64,000 nt of DNA from Maricaulis sp965242785 (GCA_965242785.1 CBDETA010000001.1:478829-542828), one strand, 5' to 3'. Numbered from the stretch's first letter, positions 1 through 10,663 are shown. The notes: a model not told the origin generated them from the letters alone. Numbers and translations: made by a program.

Positions 1-417
1 GGCCAGCACCGGCCCCTTGGTCTCGATCCGCACGCCGGGAAACGCGCGGGCGGTCCGGTGCAGACCGTGCTGCAGGGCATCCGGCGCGCTGGGGGCAAAG
101 GCCCGCGGCCGCTGACCGGGGGCGCAGATGTCCGAGCCATGACCGCCGGCCCGCCACAGCTCGCCCGGCGTGCGGCGATCGAGATCGCGCACATCGCGGC
201 CGGAAATGATCGCCAGCGCACCGCCCATGTGCCGCGACAGGCGGCAGAGCCGGTCCAGCTGTCCTTCGCTCAGGAAGACATGATCGGGATGGTCCTGGAT
301 CGGCGCCAGCGTGCCGTCAAAATCGAGGAAGAGGGCGTGGCGGTCCGGATCCAGATCGAGGGGGGCGACCTCGAAGACCGTGCCGGAGGCAAATCTGTCG
401 GGTGTCTGCTTGTTCAT
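1..417 (-). CDS. otsB: trehalose-6-phosphate phosphatase (C-terminus outside window)
   Basis: It removes the phosphate from trehalose 6-phosphate, the second step of OtsA/OtsB trehalose synthesis in the cytoplasm. The 139 visible codons start with ATG at 417 and read MNKQTPDRFASG. The HAD motif I sequence LFLDFDGTLAPI follows at about residues 30-41, with the nucleophile Asp and the Asp two residues on, and IISGRDVRDL (motif II area) further along. The gene is cut by the window start, so the remaining HAD motifs cannot be checked. It begins three bases after the otsA stop, so the two are co-transcribed and probably translationally coupled. Confidence 0.9.
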   Translation of the reverse strand, partial: MNKQTPDRFASGTVFEVAPLDLDPDRHALFLDFDGTLAPIQDHPDHVFLSEGQLDRLCRLSRHMGGALAIISGRDVRDLDRRTPGELWRAGGHGSDICAPGQRPRAFAPSAPDALQHGLHRTARAFPGVRIETKGPVLA

Positions 418-420
418 GGA

Positions 421-1788
421 TCAGGCCACGGGCTCCAGGTCTTCCAGAAAGCGTTTGCGCCACCAGGCGATGTCCTGTGCCTCGACCACCGCGCGCAGCT
501 TGCACCAGCGCTCCTGGCGCTCGTCCAGCGACATGGTGAGGGCCTGGTGGATCGCCTCGGCGACCTTGTAGCGGTCGTGCGGATTGACGATCAGCGCGTC
601 CTTCAACTGTTCCGCGGCGCCGGCGAATTCGGACAGGACCAGAACGCCGGGATCCTCGTCCGGCTGGGCCATGATGAATTCCTTGGCCACCAGGTTCATG
701 CCGTCGCGCAGCGGCGTGACGAGGCCGACGCGGGCGATGCGGAAGAGGCCGGCCAGCTCCTCCCGGGAATAGGAGCGGGCCAGATAGCGCAGCGGAATCC
801 AGTCCAGATCGCCATGATCCCCATTGATGCGTCCGGCCAGCTGGTCGAGTTCGCTGCGCAGCTCCTGGTATTCCTCGACCTTGGAGCGCGAGGGCGGGGC
901 GATTTGGGTGACCGAGACCTGGCCGTCCATTTCCGGATGGTCGTCGAAGAACTGGCCCACGGCAGCAAAGCGCTGGGGCAGGCCCTTGGAATAGTCCATC
1001 CGGTCCACACCGATGACCAGGTGGCGGTCACCGAGAAAGCGGCTGATGCGTTCAGCGGCGCGGTCGGCCGTGGGGGTGCGGGCAGCATCGGCAAAGCCGG
1101 CCGGATCGATGCCGATCGGATAGGCGGCGATGCGGGTCACCGAGCCGAAGACGCGCACACTGCCGTTCGTGGTCTCCTCGCCGCCGCAATGATCGACGAG
1201 GTAGCGCACGAAGTTCGAGCGGTCATGCGAGGACTGGAAGCCGATGACGTCATAGGCGCACAGGGCGCGGGCCAGCCAGTGGTGTTCCGGGATGGCGCGG
1301 AAGATTTCCGGTGGCGGGAAGGGGATGTGCAGGAAGAAGCCCGTTGCACCGCCCCAGCCGGCATGGCGCAGGGCCTCACCCATCAGGAGGAAGTGGTAGT
1401 CGTGGACCCATACCGTGTCGGCGGGTTTGAGCCGGGCGGCGACGAGGTCGGCCAGGCGCTGGTTGACGGCGGAATAGGTCTTGAACGCCGCGCTGTTGAA
1501 AGAAGCCAGGTCGAGTCGGTAGTGGAAGACCGGCCAGATCACCCGGTTGGCGTAGTTGAGATAGAAGCCCTCATGCTCGTCATGGGTGAGGTCGGTGAGG
1601 ACGAATTCCACACCCTCGTCGCGAAACACATTGGCGCCGCGCGGTGTCTCCTCGACCAGGCCGCCACTCCAGCCAAACCAGCTGCCGCCGGTCTTCTGCA
1701 GGGATTCCCAGACCGCGACCGCGAGCCCGCCGGCGCGGGCCTTGGGGTCTGCGGCCGTGCGATTTGAAATGGCGATGAGCCGACCCAT
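421..1788 (-). CDS. otsA: alpha,alpha-trehalose-phosphate synthase (UDP-forming)
   Basis: A GT20 glycosyltransferase that joins UDP-glucose and glucose 6-phosphate into trehalose 6-phosphate, for osmotic and desiccation protection. The 455 residues match family length. The N-terminus MGRLIAISNR followed by RAGGLAVAV is the donor-binding glycine loop. WVHDYHFLL, GVDRMDYSKGLPQR (catalytic Arg/Lys region) and LRDGMNLVAKEF (nucleotide-sugar binding) are all present in order. It is first in an otsA-otsB operon. Nothing looks truncated. The alternative assignment, another GT20 enzyme such as glucosylglycerol-phosphate synthase, is less likely because otsB is adjacent. Confidence 0.95.
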   Translation of the reverse strand: MGRLIAISNRTAADPKARAGGLAVAVWESLQKTGGSWFGWSGGLVEETPRGANVFRDEGVEFVLTDLTHDEHEGFYLNYANRVIWPVFHYRLDLASFNSAAFKTYSAVNQRLADLVAARLKPADTVWVHDYHFLLMGEALRHAGWGGATGFFLHIPFPPPEIFRAIPEHHWLARALCAYDVIGFQSSHDRSNFVRYLVDHCGGEETTNGSVRVFGSVTRIAAYPIGIDPAGFADAARTPTADRAAERISRFLGDRHLVIGVDRMDYSKGLPQRFAAVGQFFDDHPEMDGQVSVTQIAPPSRSKVEEYQELRSELDQLAGRINGDHGDLDWIPLRYLARSYSREELAGLFRIARVGLVTPLRDGMNLVAKEFIMAQPDEDPGVLVLSEFAGAAEQLKDALIVNPHDRYKVAEAIHQALTMSLDERQERWCKLRAVVEAQDIAWWRKRFLEDLEPVA

Positions 1789-1981
1789 CCTGTCTCCTTG
1801 GATATCCGTGGTTTTTCACAACCAGCAGGATCGACCAAGGGATGACAGGGCCGGAACGGCGCAGGCGCGGGCCCGCGCCGCGGCAACGGGCTCGTTTGCC
1901 CGGATTTGATCAATTGCAGGGGCGTTCCGGCGAATCCGGGCGTGCCGCTTGACGGCGCCCCGAACCGGCCGGACTGCGGCG

Positions 1982-2311
1982 TCAGGCGGCCTGGATCAGG
2001 CCCTTGTCCTTGAGATAGGTCTGCAACTCGCCGGTTTCGAACATCTCCTTGACGATGTCGCATCCGCCCAGGAATTCGCCCTGGACGTACAGCTGGGGAA
2101 TCGTCGGCCAGTTGGAGAAGTCCTTGATGCCCTGACGGATTTCCGGGTCTTCGAGGACGTTCACGCTTTCATACTGGACCTGGAGGTGATCCAGCACGCG
2201 GGCGACGACCGAGGAGAAGCCGCATTGCGGAAAGACCGGCGTGCCCTTCATGAACAGAACGACGGCGTTGTTTTCGATCGTGGACTTGATGGTGTCCTGT
2301 GCGGTGGACAT
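1982..2311 (-). CDS. grxD: monothiol glutaredoxin, Grx4 family
   Basis: A cytosolic monothiol glutaredoxin that binds and delivers [2Fe-2S] clusters, usually in partnership with BolA. The 109-residue protein has the CGFS active site with Cys30, preceded by VVLFMKGTP, and the glutathione-binding WPTIPQLYVQGEFLGG region at about residues 68-83. Length fits the single-domain bacterial type. A bolA gene lies just upstream on the same strand, separated by an aldo/keto reductase. The Grx4-BolA pairing is a known functional complex, and the gene order supports the call. Confidence 0.95.
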   Translation of the reverse strand: MSTAQDTIKSTIENNAVVLFMKGTPVFPQCGFSSVVARVLDHLQVQYESVNVLEDPEIRQGIKDFSNWPTIPQLYVQGEFLGGCDIVKEMFETGELQTYLKDKGLIQAA

Positions 2312-2343
2312 GCGGAACTCTCCTGTCGGTGCAGGCCTGATAG

Positions 2344-3168
2344 CTAGGACGCCTGCGGTCCGGATTCAAGCTTTGCCAGCCGCGCATTGGCGGTGAGGTT
2401 GGCGGCGCGGGTGGTCAGAAGGACGAGGCTGTCGGCGAGGTCCTGTTCGAGGGCCCAGGCGAGGGATTTGACGGCGGGCAGCCCCCCCGTGGCCGGGCGG
2501 GGCCCGGTCAGGCCCTGCTTGATCCGGCGGGCCAGATACCACAGATCGCTGCGCGAACGGGGCAGGGAGAGCCGGGCCGGGGCTCCGGCCATGACCTCGA
2601 TGCCGATGATGCTGTGGCCGGACTGGCGTGCCTGGCGCAGGCGGTCGAGATCGGGCGCGGGCAGGGCCGGGTTCACCGGCGCCATGATGGCGTCAAATGC
2701 GCCGCTCGCGATGGCTATATCCAGCTCCGGGCCGCGGCCGCAGACCCCGACATGGCGCAACAGGCCGCGGGACTTGAAGGCCTCGAGATGGCGCAGCAGG
2801 CGGGGGGAAAGATCCTCCGGCCCCGGGCCGTGCAGCAGCAAGAGGTCGATATGATCGGTGCGCAGGCGTTTCAGCGAGGCCTTGAAGGACATCTCCACGG
2901 CACCGGGCGAGAAATCGCGCTTGCGGCCGGGATGAATGCCGGCCTTGGTCATGAGGAAGACCTTGTCGCGCGGCAGACCGGTCAGCGCCTCGCCAAGCCG
3001 GCGCTCCGCCTCGCCATGGCCATAGGCCGGGCCGGTGTCGAAAGCGGTGACACCGTCCCCGACAGCCTGGCGGATCAGCCGCCGGGTAGTGCTCCGCGCG
3101 CAGCCGAGCCCGGCATGCGGGCCGGTGACGCCGAAGCCGATGCGGGAAAGCGCCGGGCTGTCGATCAC
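2344..3168 (-). CDS. aldo/keto reductase
   Basis: A predicted NAD(P)H-dependent oxidoreductase of the aldo/keto reductase superfamily; the substrate is unknown. The 274-residue protein has the family catalytic elements: AFDTGPAYGHGEAERRLG (Asp and Tyr of the tetrad), Lys in FLMTKAG, and His in DLLLLHGP. I start it at a GTG (3166-3168) two bases after the bolA stop codon. A longer in-frame reading would run into bolA and lacks an aligned N-terminus. It lies between bolA and grxD on the same strand, so it may be co-transcribed with this iron-sulfur pair, though that does not define its role. Confidence 0.85.
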   Translation of the reverse strand: MIDSPALSRIGFGVTGPHAGLGCARSTTRRLIRQAVGDGVTAFDTGPAYGHGEAERRLGEALTGLPRDKVFLMTKAGIHPGRKRDFSPGAVEMSFKASLKRLRTDHIDLLLLHGPGPEDLSPRLLRHLEAFKSRGLLRHVGVCGRGPELDIAIASGAFDAIMAPVNPALPAPDLDRLRQARQSGHSIIGIEVMAGAPARLSLPRSRSDLWYLARRIKQGLTGPRPATGGLPAVKSLAWALEQDLADSLVLLTTRAANLTANARLAKLESGPQAS

Positions 3169-3169
3169 C

Positions 3170-3406
3170 TCAGGCGTCCGGCGTGCGGGTTTCCAGGGCG
3201 AGGGCGTGCAGCTCGCCACCCATCTTGTCGCCCAGGGCGGCATAGACCAGCTGGTGTTGTTTCACGCGCAGGAGGCCCTTGAAGCTGGGCGAAGTGACGA
3301 CGGCCTTCCAGTGGTCATTGTCGCCGGCCAGGTCGGTCATCTCGACCTCGGCATCGGGAATGCCGGCCTTGATCAGGGCGATGATATCCTCGGCGGGCAT
3401 GGGCAT
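3170..3406 (-). CDS. bolA: BolA family protein
   Basis: A small BolA-fold protein that partners with monothiol glutaredoxins in iron-sulfur cluster handling. The start at 3406 gives 78 residues (MPMPAEDIIALIKAGIPDAE), the usual length of the short BolA/IbaG type, and has a GGAGAG ribosome site upstream. The conserved helix-turn-helix-like core is visible: DHWKAVVTSPSFKGLLRVKQHQ with the invariant His, then LVYAALGD and the ELHALAL strand. Its stop is directly followed by the aldo/keto reductase start, and grxD lies 860 bases downstream, consistent with a BolA-Grx module. Confidence 0.92.
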   Translation of the reverse strand: MPMPAEDIIALIKAGIPDAEVEMTDLAGDNDHWKAVVTSPSFKGLLRVKQHQLVYAALGDKMGGELHALALETRTPDA

Positions 3407-3527
3407 GGCGGCTCTCCGGTGGTTCAAGTGAGCGTGAGTGGGCGTGTCCAATCGTGGGTTTCCCCGCTGGGGGGCCTGCCCCCATAACAGCGCCAAGCTA
3501 GTCATCCGGACCGACAAGGGAAAGAGC

Positions 3528-4034
3528 ATGTCCCCTCTCTTCGCAGCCAAAGTCGCACTTCGCCTGGGCCTGGGCGCCATCAACCTGGCCCTGGCGGTCG
3601 CCTTCTTCGCGGCGGTGGCCGATGCGGGCGAGCAATATGTCGACGCCGAGGGGCGGCCGGTGGGCGGACATGATGTGGTGAGCTATTTCACCGAACCGGC
3701 GCCCCTGCCGGGTTCGGCGGAGTTCACCGCCCCATACAATGGCGTCACCTGGTATTTCGCGACCGCGCAGAACCGCGACCTGTTTGCCGCCGACCCGCAG
3801 CGCTATGCGCCGGCCTATGACGGCCATTGCGCCTATGCCGTGGCACGCGAGGACAAGGTGCGCAGCGACCCGCTGGCCTATCGTGTGGTGGACGGCGTTC
3901 TGTACATGAATTTCTCGCCGCGCATCCAGCAGCGCTGGGAGCGCGACATTCCCGGCTATCTGGAACGTTCGCAGGCGAACTGGCCGGCGCTGGAGCCGGA
4001 ACCGGCAGCGCGGCCGCGCGGCGGCTGGTTTTGA
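3528..4034 (+). CDS. YHS domain-containing exported protein
   Basis: A 168-residue protein with an N-terminal hydrophobic segment (LGAINLALAVAFFAAVADAG), probably a signal peptide, followed by one YHS domain. The domain is recognisable from GGHDVVSYF, GVTWYFATAQNRDLFAADP and RYAPAYDGHCAYAVA. YHS domains are thought to bind metals and occur with heavy-metal proteins, but the role of stand-alone exported versions is not established. I chose the ATG at 3528, preceded by AAGGGAAAG, over the upstream GTG-rich extension. It is divergent from bolA and upstream of a peptidase gene. Confidence 0.8.
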   Translation: MSPLFAAKVALRLGLGAINLALAVAFFAAVADAGEQYVDAEGRPVGGHDVVSYFTEPAPLPGSAEFTAPYNGVTWYFATAQNRDLFAADPQRYAPAYDGHCAYAVAREDKVRSDPLAYRVVDGVLYMNFSPRIQQRWERDIPGYLERSQANWPALEPEPAARPRGGWF

Positions 4035-4126
4035 ACCGGGACACAACTGCGCAAGTGACGGAAATTTCATTGGGTCCCGGCACGCAACATGGCAGTCTGC
4101 CCGAAACCTAGAATTCGGGAGTGAAC

Positions 4127-5071
4127 ATGCGGTCTCTGGTCCTGTCTCTTGTCCTGGCGGCATCCCTGCCGACGGCAGCCTGTGCGTTTTCCAACCAGCC
4201 GGAAGCGGCAGTGGATCGGGAACAGGCGCTGGAAGACCTGCGCATCCTGGCCGCCGATGACATGCAGGGCCGTCAGGTCGGCACACCCGGCAATGCCCGC
4301 GCCCGCGCTTACATCATCGAGCGCCTGGAAGGCCTGGGCGTCGCACCGGTCGGTGACAGCTATGAGCATGGCTTCACCTATTCCCGTCGTGACGGCACGG
4401 ACGTGACCGGCGTGAATATCCTGGCCCGTATCGAGGGCACGACCGACAGCGAGCGGACCATGGTCGTCTCGGCCCATTTCGACCATGAGGGCATGCGCGG
4501 TGACCAGATCTGGAACGGGGCCGACGACAATGCGTCCGGCGTTGCCGGGGCGCTGGCCGTGGCCGAGGCCTTCCTGGACCATCCGCCGGAGCATGATGTG
4601 ATCATCGCCCTGCTGGATGCCGAGGAAGAGGGGCTGCAGGGGGCCCGCGCCTTCGTCGCCAACCCGCCGATCCCGCAGGACAACATCACCTTCAATCTGA
4701 ACCTCGACATGATCGCCATGTCGACGGACCGGCTGCTGTGGGTGGTCGGGACCTATCACTATCCGTCCCTGCTGCCGATCGCCGAAGAGGTGGCGTCGCG
4801 GGCGTCGGTGTCGATGCCGACGGGCTTTGACGAGCCGACTGATGTGCCCGGCGGCGACTGGACCATGCTGACCGACAGCGGCGCCTTCCACCGGGCCGGC
4901 ATCCCCTTCATCTATCTGGGCGTCGACTTCCACCCGCACTATCACCAGCCGACCGACACCTATGAGAACATGACGCTGGACTTCTTCCAGGACGCGGTCG
5001 AGGCCGTGGTGGATTTCGCCGTGACGGCGGACCGGGAACTGGACGCGATCGGTGAGGCCTCGGGCCGGTAG
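4127..5071 (+). CDS. M28 family metallopeptidase, probably exported
   Basis: A zinc-dependent exopeptidase of the M28 (aminopeptidase Y/Q) type acting outside the cytoplasm. The 314 residues start at ATG 4127 behind a GGGAG site. The N-terminus MRSLVLSLVLAASLPTAAC is a signal peptide; the Cys could be a lipobox but the -3 residue is Thr, so lipidation is uncertain. Metal ligands are visible in order: SAHFDHEG, NGADDNASG, LLDAEEEG, NLNLDMI and HYHQPTDTYENM. Two tandem hairpins follow it; the second has a T-run and likely terminates transcription. Confidence 0.87.
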   Translation: MRSLVLSLVLAASLPTAACAFSNQPEAAVDREQALEDLRILAADDMQGRQVGTPGNARARAYIIERLEGLGVAPVGDSYEHGFTYSRRDGTDVTGVNILARIEGTTDSERTMVVSAHFDHEGMRGDQIWNGADDNASGVAGALAVAEAFLDHPPEHDVIIALLDAEEEGLQGARAFVANPPIPQDNITFNLNLDMIAMSTDRLLWVVGTYHYPSLLPIAEEVASRASVSMPTGFDEPTDVPGGDWTMLTDSGAFHRAGIPFIYLGVDFHPHYHQPTDTYENMTLDFFQDAVEAVVDFAVTADRELDAIGEASGR

Positions 5072-5087
5072 CAACTCAAGCTGCTGA

Positions 5088-5114
5088 GGGACATGGACCT
5101 TTGGTCCGTGTCCC
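5088..5114 (+). repeat. GGGACA-type hairpin, copy 1
   Basis: Arms GGGACATGGACC (5088-5099) and GGTCCGTGTCCC (5103-5114) pair with one G-U wobble around a TTT loop. It is the first of two near-identical hairpins behind the peptidase gene, and a third copy lies at 16387-16413. No T-run follows this copy. Confidence 0.7.
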
Positions 5115-5134
5115 GGCCAGAGCGGTCTTGTCTC

Positions 5135-5172
5135 AGGGACACGTACCGGAGGTACATGTCCCTCTTTTTTTG
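5135..5172 (+). terminator. Rho-independent terminator (GGGACA hairpin, copy 2)
   Basis: Arms AGGGACACGTACC (5135-5147) and GGTACATGTCCCT (5151-5163) form a 13-bp stem with one mismatch and a GGA loop, followed by CTTTTTTTTG. This is a strong terminator for the M28 peptidase transcript and shares its arm sequence with the hairpins at 5088 and 16387. Confidence 0.85.
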
Positions 5173-5541
5173 TTCCCAAACACCTTCAGCGCCGGACGCT
5201 TTCGCGCTGGCGTTGCGGGCATCGCAGACGATCCTTTCGGGATAGTCGGTGTATGCGGGGGTCTGCATTGTCCGTCCGGACCGTCTGCAACCCGGTGAAG
5301 CCGATTAAGACACGGTCCGGCCAGACCCGCGTCAGCGCCACCCGTCTCCTGATGGCCCGTGCACGGCCGTCCGGAAACGTGGGCAAAGGATAGGGTGAGA
5401 ATTCCCGGTGGGGACAAGTTTTGTTGCGGCGGGCCGGGGCTTTCACCGGACTGCCCGAATTTGTCTTGTCAGCTCAGACGCTTGTCACTGGCCTGCCGCG
5501 CCTTCCCCGGGCTGTTCGGTCCGGTCAGGGCGAGGATAAGG
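5173..5541. other. intergenic stretch without a supported gene
   Basis: No ORF here has a ribosome site, a conserved-looking product or a codon pattern like its neighbours. The stretch separates the peptidase terminator from the purL 3' hairpin, so both flanking genes end here. I see no RNA gene and no further repeat. Confidence 0.6.
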
Positions 5542-5566
5542 GGAAGCGCGGACGGGCCGCGCTTCC
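5542..5566 (-). terminator. GC hairpin at the purL 3' end
   Basis: Perfect 10-bp stem GGAAGCGCGG (5542-5551) and CCGCGCTTCC (5557-5566) with loop ACGGG, six bases after the purL stop. There is no long T-run on the minus strand, so it is either a weak terminator or an mRNA-stabilising end. Confidence 0.6.
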
Positions 5567-5571
5567 GTGTC

Positions 5572-7800
<2,229 letters not shown>

Positions 7801-7805
7801 GGCGG

Positions 7806-8468
7806 TTACGCGCTCCCGAGGAGGGATTCAAACAGTTTCAGCCCGTCCGTGCCGCCGTGCTTTTCGTCCACGGCGCGTTCCGGGTGGGGCATCATGCCCA
7901 TGACATTGCCCTGCTCATTGGTGATGCCGGCGATATCGCGGGCCGAGCCATTGGGGTTGTTGCCATAGCGGAAGACGACCTGGCCCTCGCCTTCGATACG
8001 GTCGAGCGTGTCGGCATCGGCGAAGTAATTGCCGTCATGGTGGGCGATCGGGACGATCAGCTCGGCGCCGCCCTCATAATGTGAAGTGAAGCGGGTATTG
8101 GCGTTGTCGACCTTGAGCTTCGCCTTCTCGCAGACGAATTTCAGGCCGGCATTGCGCATCAGCGCGCCGGGCAGCAGACCGCTCTCGGTGAGGATCTGGA
8201 AGCCGTTGCACACGCCCAGCACCGGTGCGCCGGTGGCGGCATGGGCGACGATGGCCGGCATGATCGCCGAGCGCGAGGCCATGGCGCCGCAGCGCAGATA
8301 GTCGCCATAGGAAAAGCCGCCGGGCACCATGACGAATTCGGTGCCTTCCGGCAGCTCGCTTTCCTGGTGCCAGACCATGGCCGGCTTGTGGCCCGTGACC
8401 TTCTCGATCGCGTCGTGGGCATCACGGTCGCAATTGGAGCCGGGGAAGACGATGACGGCGGATTTCAT
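7806..8468 (-). CDS. purQ: phosphoribosylformylglycinamidine synthase subunit I (glutaminase)
   Basis: The class I glutamine amidotransferase that supplies ammonia to PurL. The start at 8468 gives 220 residues beginning MKSAVIVFPGSNCD, the typical PurQ N-terminus; upstream extension would add non-family residues. The nucleophile is Cys87 in GVCNGFQIL, and the His-Glu pair lies in MMPHPERAVD near residue 197. It lies between purS and purL with short gaps (17 and 5 bases), consistent with one transcript and an assembled PurLQS complex. Confidence 0.97.
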   Translation of the reverse strand: MKSAVIVFPGSNCDRDAHDAIEKVTGHKPAMVWHQESELPEGTEFVMVPGGFSYGDYLRCGAMASRSAIMPAIVAHAATGAPVLGVCNGFQILTESGLLPGALMRNAGLKFVCEKAKLKVDNANTRFTSHYEGGAELIVPIAHHDGNYFADADTLDRIEGEGQVVFRYGNNPNGSARDIAGITNEQGNVMGMMPHPERAVDEKHGGTDGLKLFESLLGSA

Positions 8469-8485
8469 CTCGGCCGATCCCCGCT

Positions 8486-8725
8486 CTATTCCAGTTCGAT
8501 CGAGTAGCTCTCGATCACCGGGTTGGAGAGGAGTTTGGCGCACATCTCGTCGACGCGCTTGCGGGCAGCTTCAAGGTCGTCGCCGGTGAGATCCAGCTCG
8601 ATCAGCTTGCCCTGGCGGGCCGCGGTGACCTCGTCATAGCCCATATTGTGCAGCGCGCCGGCGACGGCGGCACCCTGGGGATCAAGGACACCGGGTTTCA
8701 GATAGACGTGGATCTTGGCTTTCAC
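8486..8725 (-). CDS. purS: phosphoribosylformylglycinamidine synthase subunit PurS
   Basis: The small structural subunit that bridges PurL and PurQ. The 79 residues begin MKAKIHVYLKPGVLDPQGAA and include the conserved LHNMGYDEV turn, matching PurS along its full length. It is the first visible gene of the purS-purQ-purL run. The usual upstream purC is not adjacent: nearly 600 bases of repeat-rich intergenic DNA precede it, so the promoter should lie just upstream of 8725 on the minus strand. Confidence 0.95.
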   Translation of the reverse strand: MKAKIHVYLKPGVLDPQGAAVAGALHNMGYDEVTAARQGKLIELDLTGDDLEAARKRVDEMCAKLLSNPVIESYSIELE

Positions 8726-9086
8726 GGGCTCGACTCGCTGTCTGGCATCAGATTTCGGCCCTGCATAAAGCGAAGGGGCCTCGCGCGCAATTGACCGGGC
8801 GCGGAGATTCAGCAGGGCGGGGTTGCGTGGTGGGATTTGGGGCGCGGCTTTGGGTCGCTCTGTCGCACGTCTGGGGGAAATGAGTCTGGGCTATTGAAAT
8901 TGACCAGGTGGAACTCCGTCTCCCTGGGGAGAGGGCTGGGGAGCGGGGGGACGGCTGAGACCGAGGCTATCCTGACACCACCGGGATTCGCAGCGCTGCG
9001 CGCTTTCACCCCTTCCGTCTCGCTGCTGCGCAGCGATCCACCTTCCCCATCAAGGGGAAGGATGGGCAGCTTTGATGCCCTTCCAA
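8726..9086. other. repeat-rich intergenic region upstream of purS
   Basis: No gene is supported. The stretch should carry the purS promoter at its left end. It holds small hairpins typical of dispersed alphaproteobacterial intergenic repeats: TCGCTG/CAGCGA at 9020-9036 and a perfect CCTTCCCC/GGGGAAGG stem with loop ATCAA at 9041-9061. Short ORFs in it look like translated repeat sequence. Confidence 0.6.
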
Positions 9087-9216
9087 CCATAGTTTGCTTG
9101 CCGAGAGGGGGCCGTATCCGGTTTTCCAGGTCAAGGGCACCGCAGGCGCCGCTTCGCGGTTCCACCCTTGAGCTGGAAAACCGGATACGGCTTGCTGGCT
9201 GACAAGCGAATTATGG
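9087..9216. repeat. 130-bp nested inverted repeat, MITE-like
   Basis: The inner arms 9112-9137 and 9165-9190 (starting CCGTATCCGGTTTTCCAG) match at 25 of 26 positions around a 27-base loop. Outer arms CCATAGTTTGCTTG (9087-9100) and CAAGCGAATTATGG (9203-9216) extend the palindrome with a few mismatches. It contains no ORF of substance. The shape suggests a small non-autonomous mobile element or a decayed insertion between pth and purS. Confidence 0.65.
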
Positions 9217-9310
9217 ATGGCTGCGAGCCGAGGGCTCGCTGCGTTGACGCATGCCTAGCGGTCATCCCAGCGTTTGCCGGGATGCCGTCGATGGGGGCGG
9301 GGCTGGGTGT

Positions 9311-9919
9311 CTAGTCTTCCGCGTCCGGCCGGCCGCGCTTGACCGGCTCGGGGGCGGGGGCCTTGTGGGTGACGCGGGTCTGGAAGGCGTCGATATCGCC
9401 GGCGGCGAGGAGGTCGAGACTGCCGGCGATGGCGTCCAGGAGGTCGATCAGCCAGGTTTCCTCGGCCTTGGCGAAGTCGGAGAGGACGTAGCCGGTGACC
9501 TTGTTGCGGTCGCCGGGATGGCCGACGCCGATGCGGGCGCGGCGGAAGTCGGGACCGATCTGGGAGGTGATCGACTTGATACCGTTATTGCCGGCCGCGC
9601 CGCCGCCCAGCTTCATGCGGAACTTGCCGGGTGCCAGGTCCAGCTCGTCGTGGAAGACGACGACGTTTTTGGGATCGACCTTGTAGAAATTCGCTGCCTC
9701 GCCGACGGCATGGCCGGCATTGTTGTAGAAGGTCTGCGGCTTGAGGAGGAGCAGCTTGGTCGAGCCGATGGCCATTTCGCAGGCCAGTGACTGGAAGCGC
9801 TTGCGCCAGGGACCGGCCTGCCAGGCCTGGGCGATGACGTCCATCGCCATGAAGCCGACATTGTGGCGGTTCTTCAGGTATTTGGGCTCGTAATTGCCAA
9901 GCCCGGCCAGGATCATCAT
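9311..9919 (-). CDS. pth: peptidyl-tRNA hydrolase
   Basis: It releases tRNA from prematurely dropped peptidyl-tRNA. The 202 residues begin MMILAGLGNYEPKYLKNRHNVGF, with the catalytic His in RHNVGF and the conserved Asp in VVFHDELDL; KPQTFYNNAG and GGAAGNNGI are further signatures. An AAGGGAG site precedes the start. Its product is slightly longer than the E. coli enzyme because of a Pro/Lys-rich tail. It follows rplY on the same strand, a common pairing, although the terminator between them suggests partly separate transcription. Confidence 0.97.
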   Translation of the reverse strand: MMILAGLGNYEPKYLKNRHNVGFMAMDVIAQAWQAGPWRKRFQSLACEMAIGSTKLLLLKPQTFYNNAGHAVGEAANFYKVDPKNVVVFHDELDLAPGKFRMKLGGGAAGNNGIKSITSQIGPDFRRARIGVGHPGDRNKVTGYVLSDFAKAEETWLIDLLDAIAGSLDLLAAGDIDAFQTRVTHKAPAPEPVKRGRPDAED

Positions 9920-9950
9920 CGCGGAGAACTCCCTTGACGGTGTCCGGATA

Positions 9951-9983
9951 CAAAATCAGCGAAGCCGGTTCCGGCTTCGCTGA
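9951..9983 (-). terminator. Rho-independent terminator after rplY
   Basis: Perfect 13-bp stem TCAGCGAAGCCGG (9956-9968) and CCGGCTTCGCTGA (9971-9983), followed on the minus strand by TTTTG from 9955 down. It lies between rplY and pth and should attenuate read-through into pth. Confidence 0.85.
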
Positions 9984-10015
9984 CAATGCGGTTCGAACCA
10001 GAAGAGGGCGAGGGT

Positions 10016-10663
10016 TTAGTCCTCGTCTTCGCTCTTCTGCTTGATCACTTCGGTTTCCGGCGCTTCTTCCACTTCCTCGGATTCCGGCGTCAGGACGGCG
10101 CGCGAACCCTGCAGCGTCGCGATGGTGAAGTCGCGGTCGGCGATGGTCGGCGTCACACCCTTGGGCAGGGCAATGGCGGAGATGTGGATGGAGTCACCGA
10201 TGTCCAGGCCGGTCAGGTCGGCTTCGATGGCTTCCGGAATGGCGCCGGCCGGGCAGTTCAGCTCGACCGTGTGACGCACGATGTTCAGGACGCCGCCGCG
10301 CTTCATGCCCGGGGACTTCTCTTCATTGACGAAGTGGACGGTCACTTCCACGTCGATCTTGGTGTCTTCGTCGACGCGGAACAGGTCGATGTGCATCGGC
10401 GCGTCGGAGACCGGGTGGAACTGGATGTCACGGGCGATCACCTTCTGGTGCTTGCCTTCGTGGTTCAGTTCCATCATGTGCGAGACGAACTTGCCGGTCA
10501 GCAGCGCCTTGCGGACTTCATTGCCGCGCAGGTTGATGGAGACCGGACCCAGCTTGCCGCCGTACAGGACGCCCGGGACCAGGTCTTCACGGCGGGCAGC
10601 GCGGGCCGCGCCCTTGCCGGTGCCTTCACGAACGTCGACGGTGAGAACGATGTTGGAGCTCAT
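10016..10663 (-). CDS. rplY: 50S ribosomal protein L25, long (CTC/TL5) form
   Basis: A 5S rRNA-binding ribosomal protein. The 215 residues comprise the L25 domain (about 1-95, with GKGAARAARREDLVPGVLYG) and the C-terminal TL5/CTC beta domain (about 100-190), ending in an acidic tail rich in Glu and Asp. This long form is usual in Alphaproteobacteria. It is upstream of pth on the same strand with a clear terminator between them. Nothing unusual is seen. Confidence 0.97.
   Translation of the reverse strand: MSSNIVLTVDVREGTGKGAARAARREDLVPGVLYGGKLGPVSINLRGNEVRKALLTGKFVSHMMELNHEGKHQKVIARDIQFHPVSDAPMHIDLFRVDEDTKIDVEVTVHFVNEEKSPGMKRGGVLNIVRHTVELNCPAGAIPEAIEADLTGLDIGDSIHISAIALPKGVTPTIADRDFTIATLQGSRAVLTPESEEVEEAPETEVIKQKSEDED

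Noticed and set aside
58..1767. A 569-codon plus-strand open frame
   Set aside because: It is antisense to otsA and otsB; the product is low-complexity and shows no family pattern.
9985..10000. GCGGTTCGAACC as a tRNA T-arm
   Set aside because: No acceptor, D-arm or anticodon stem can be drawn around it; it lies at the rplY 3' end.
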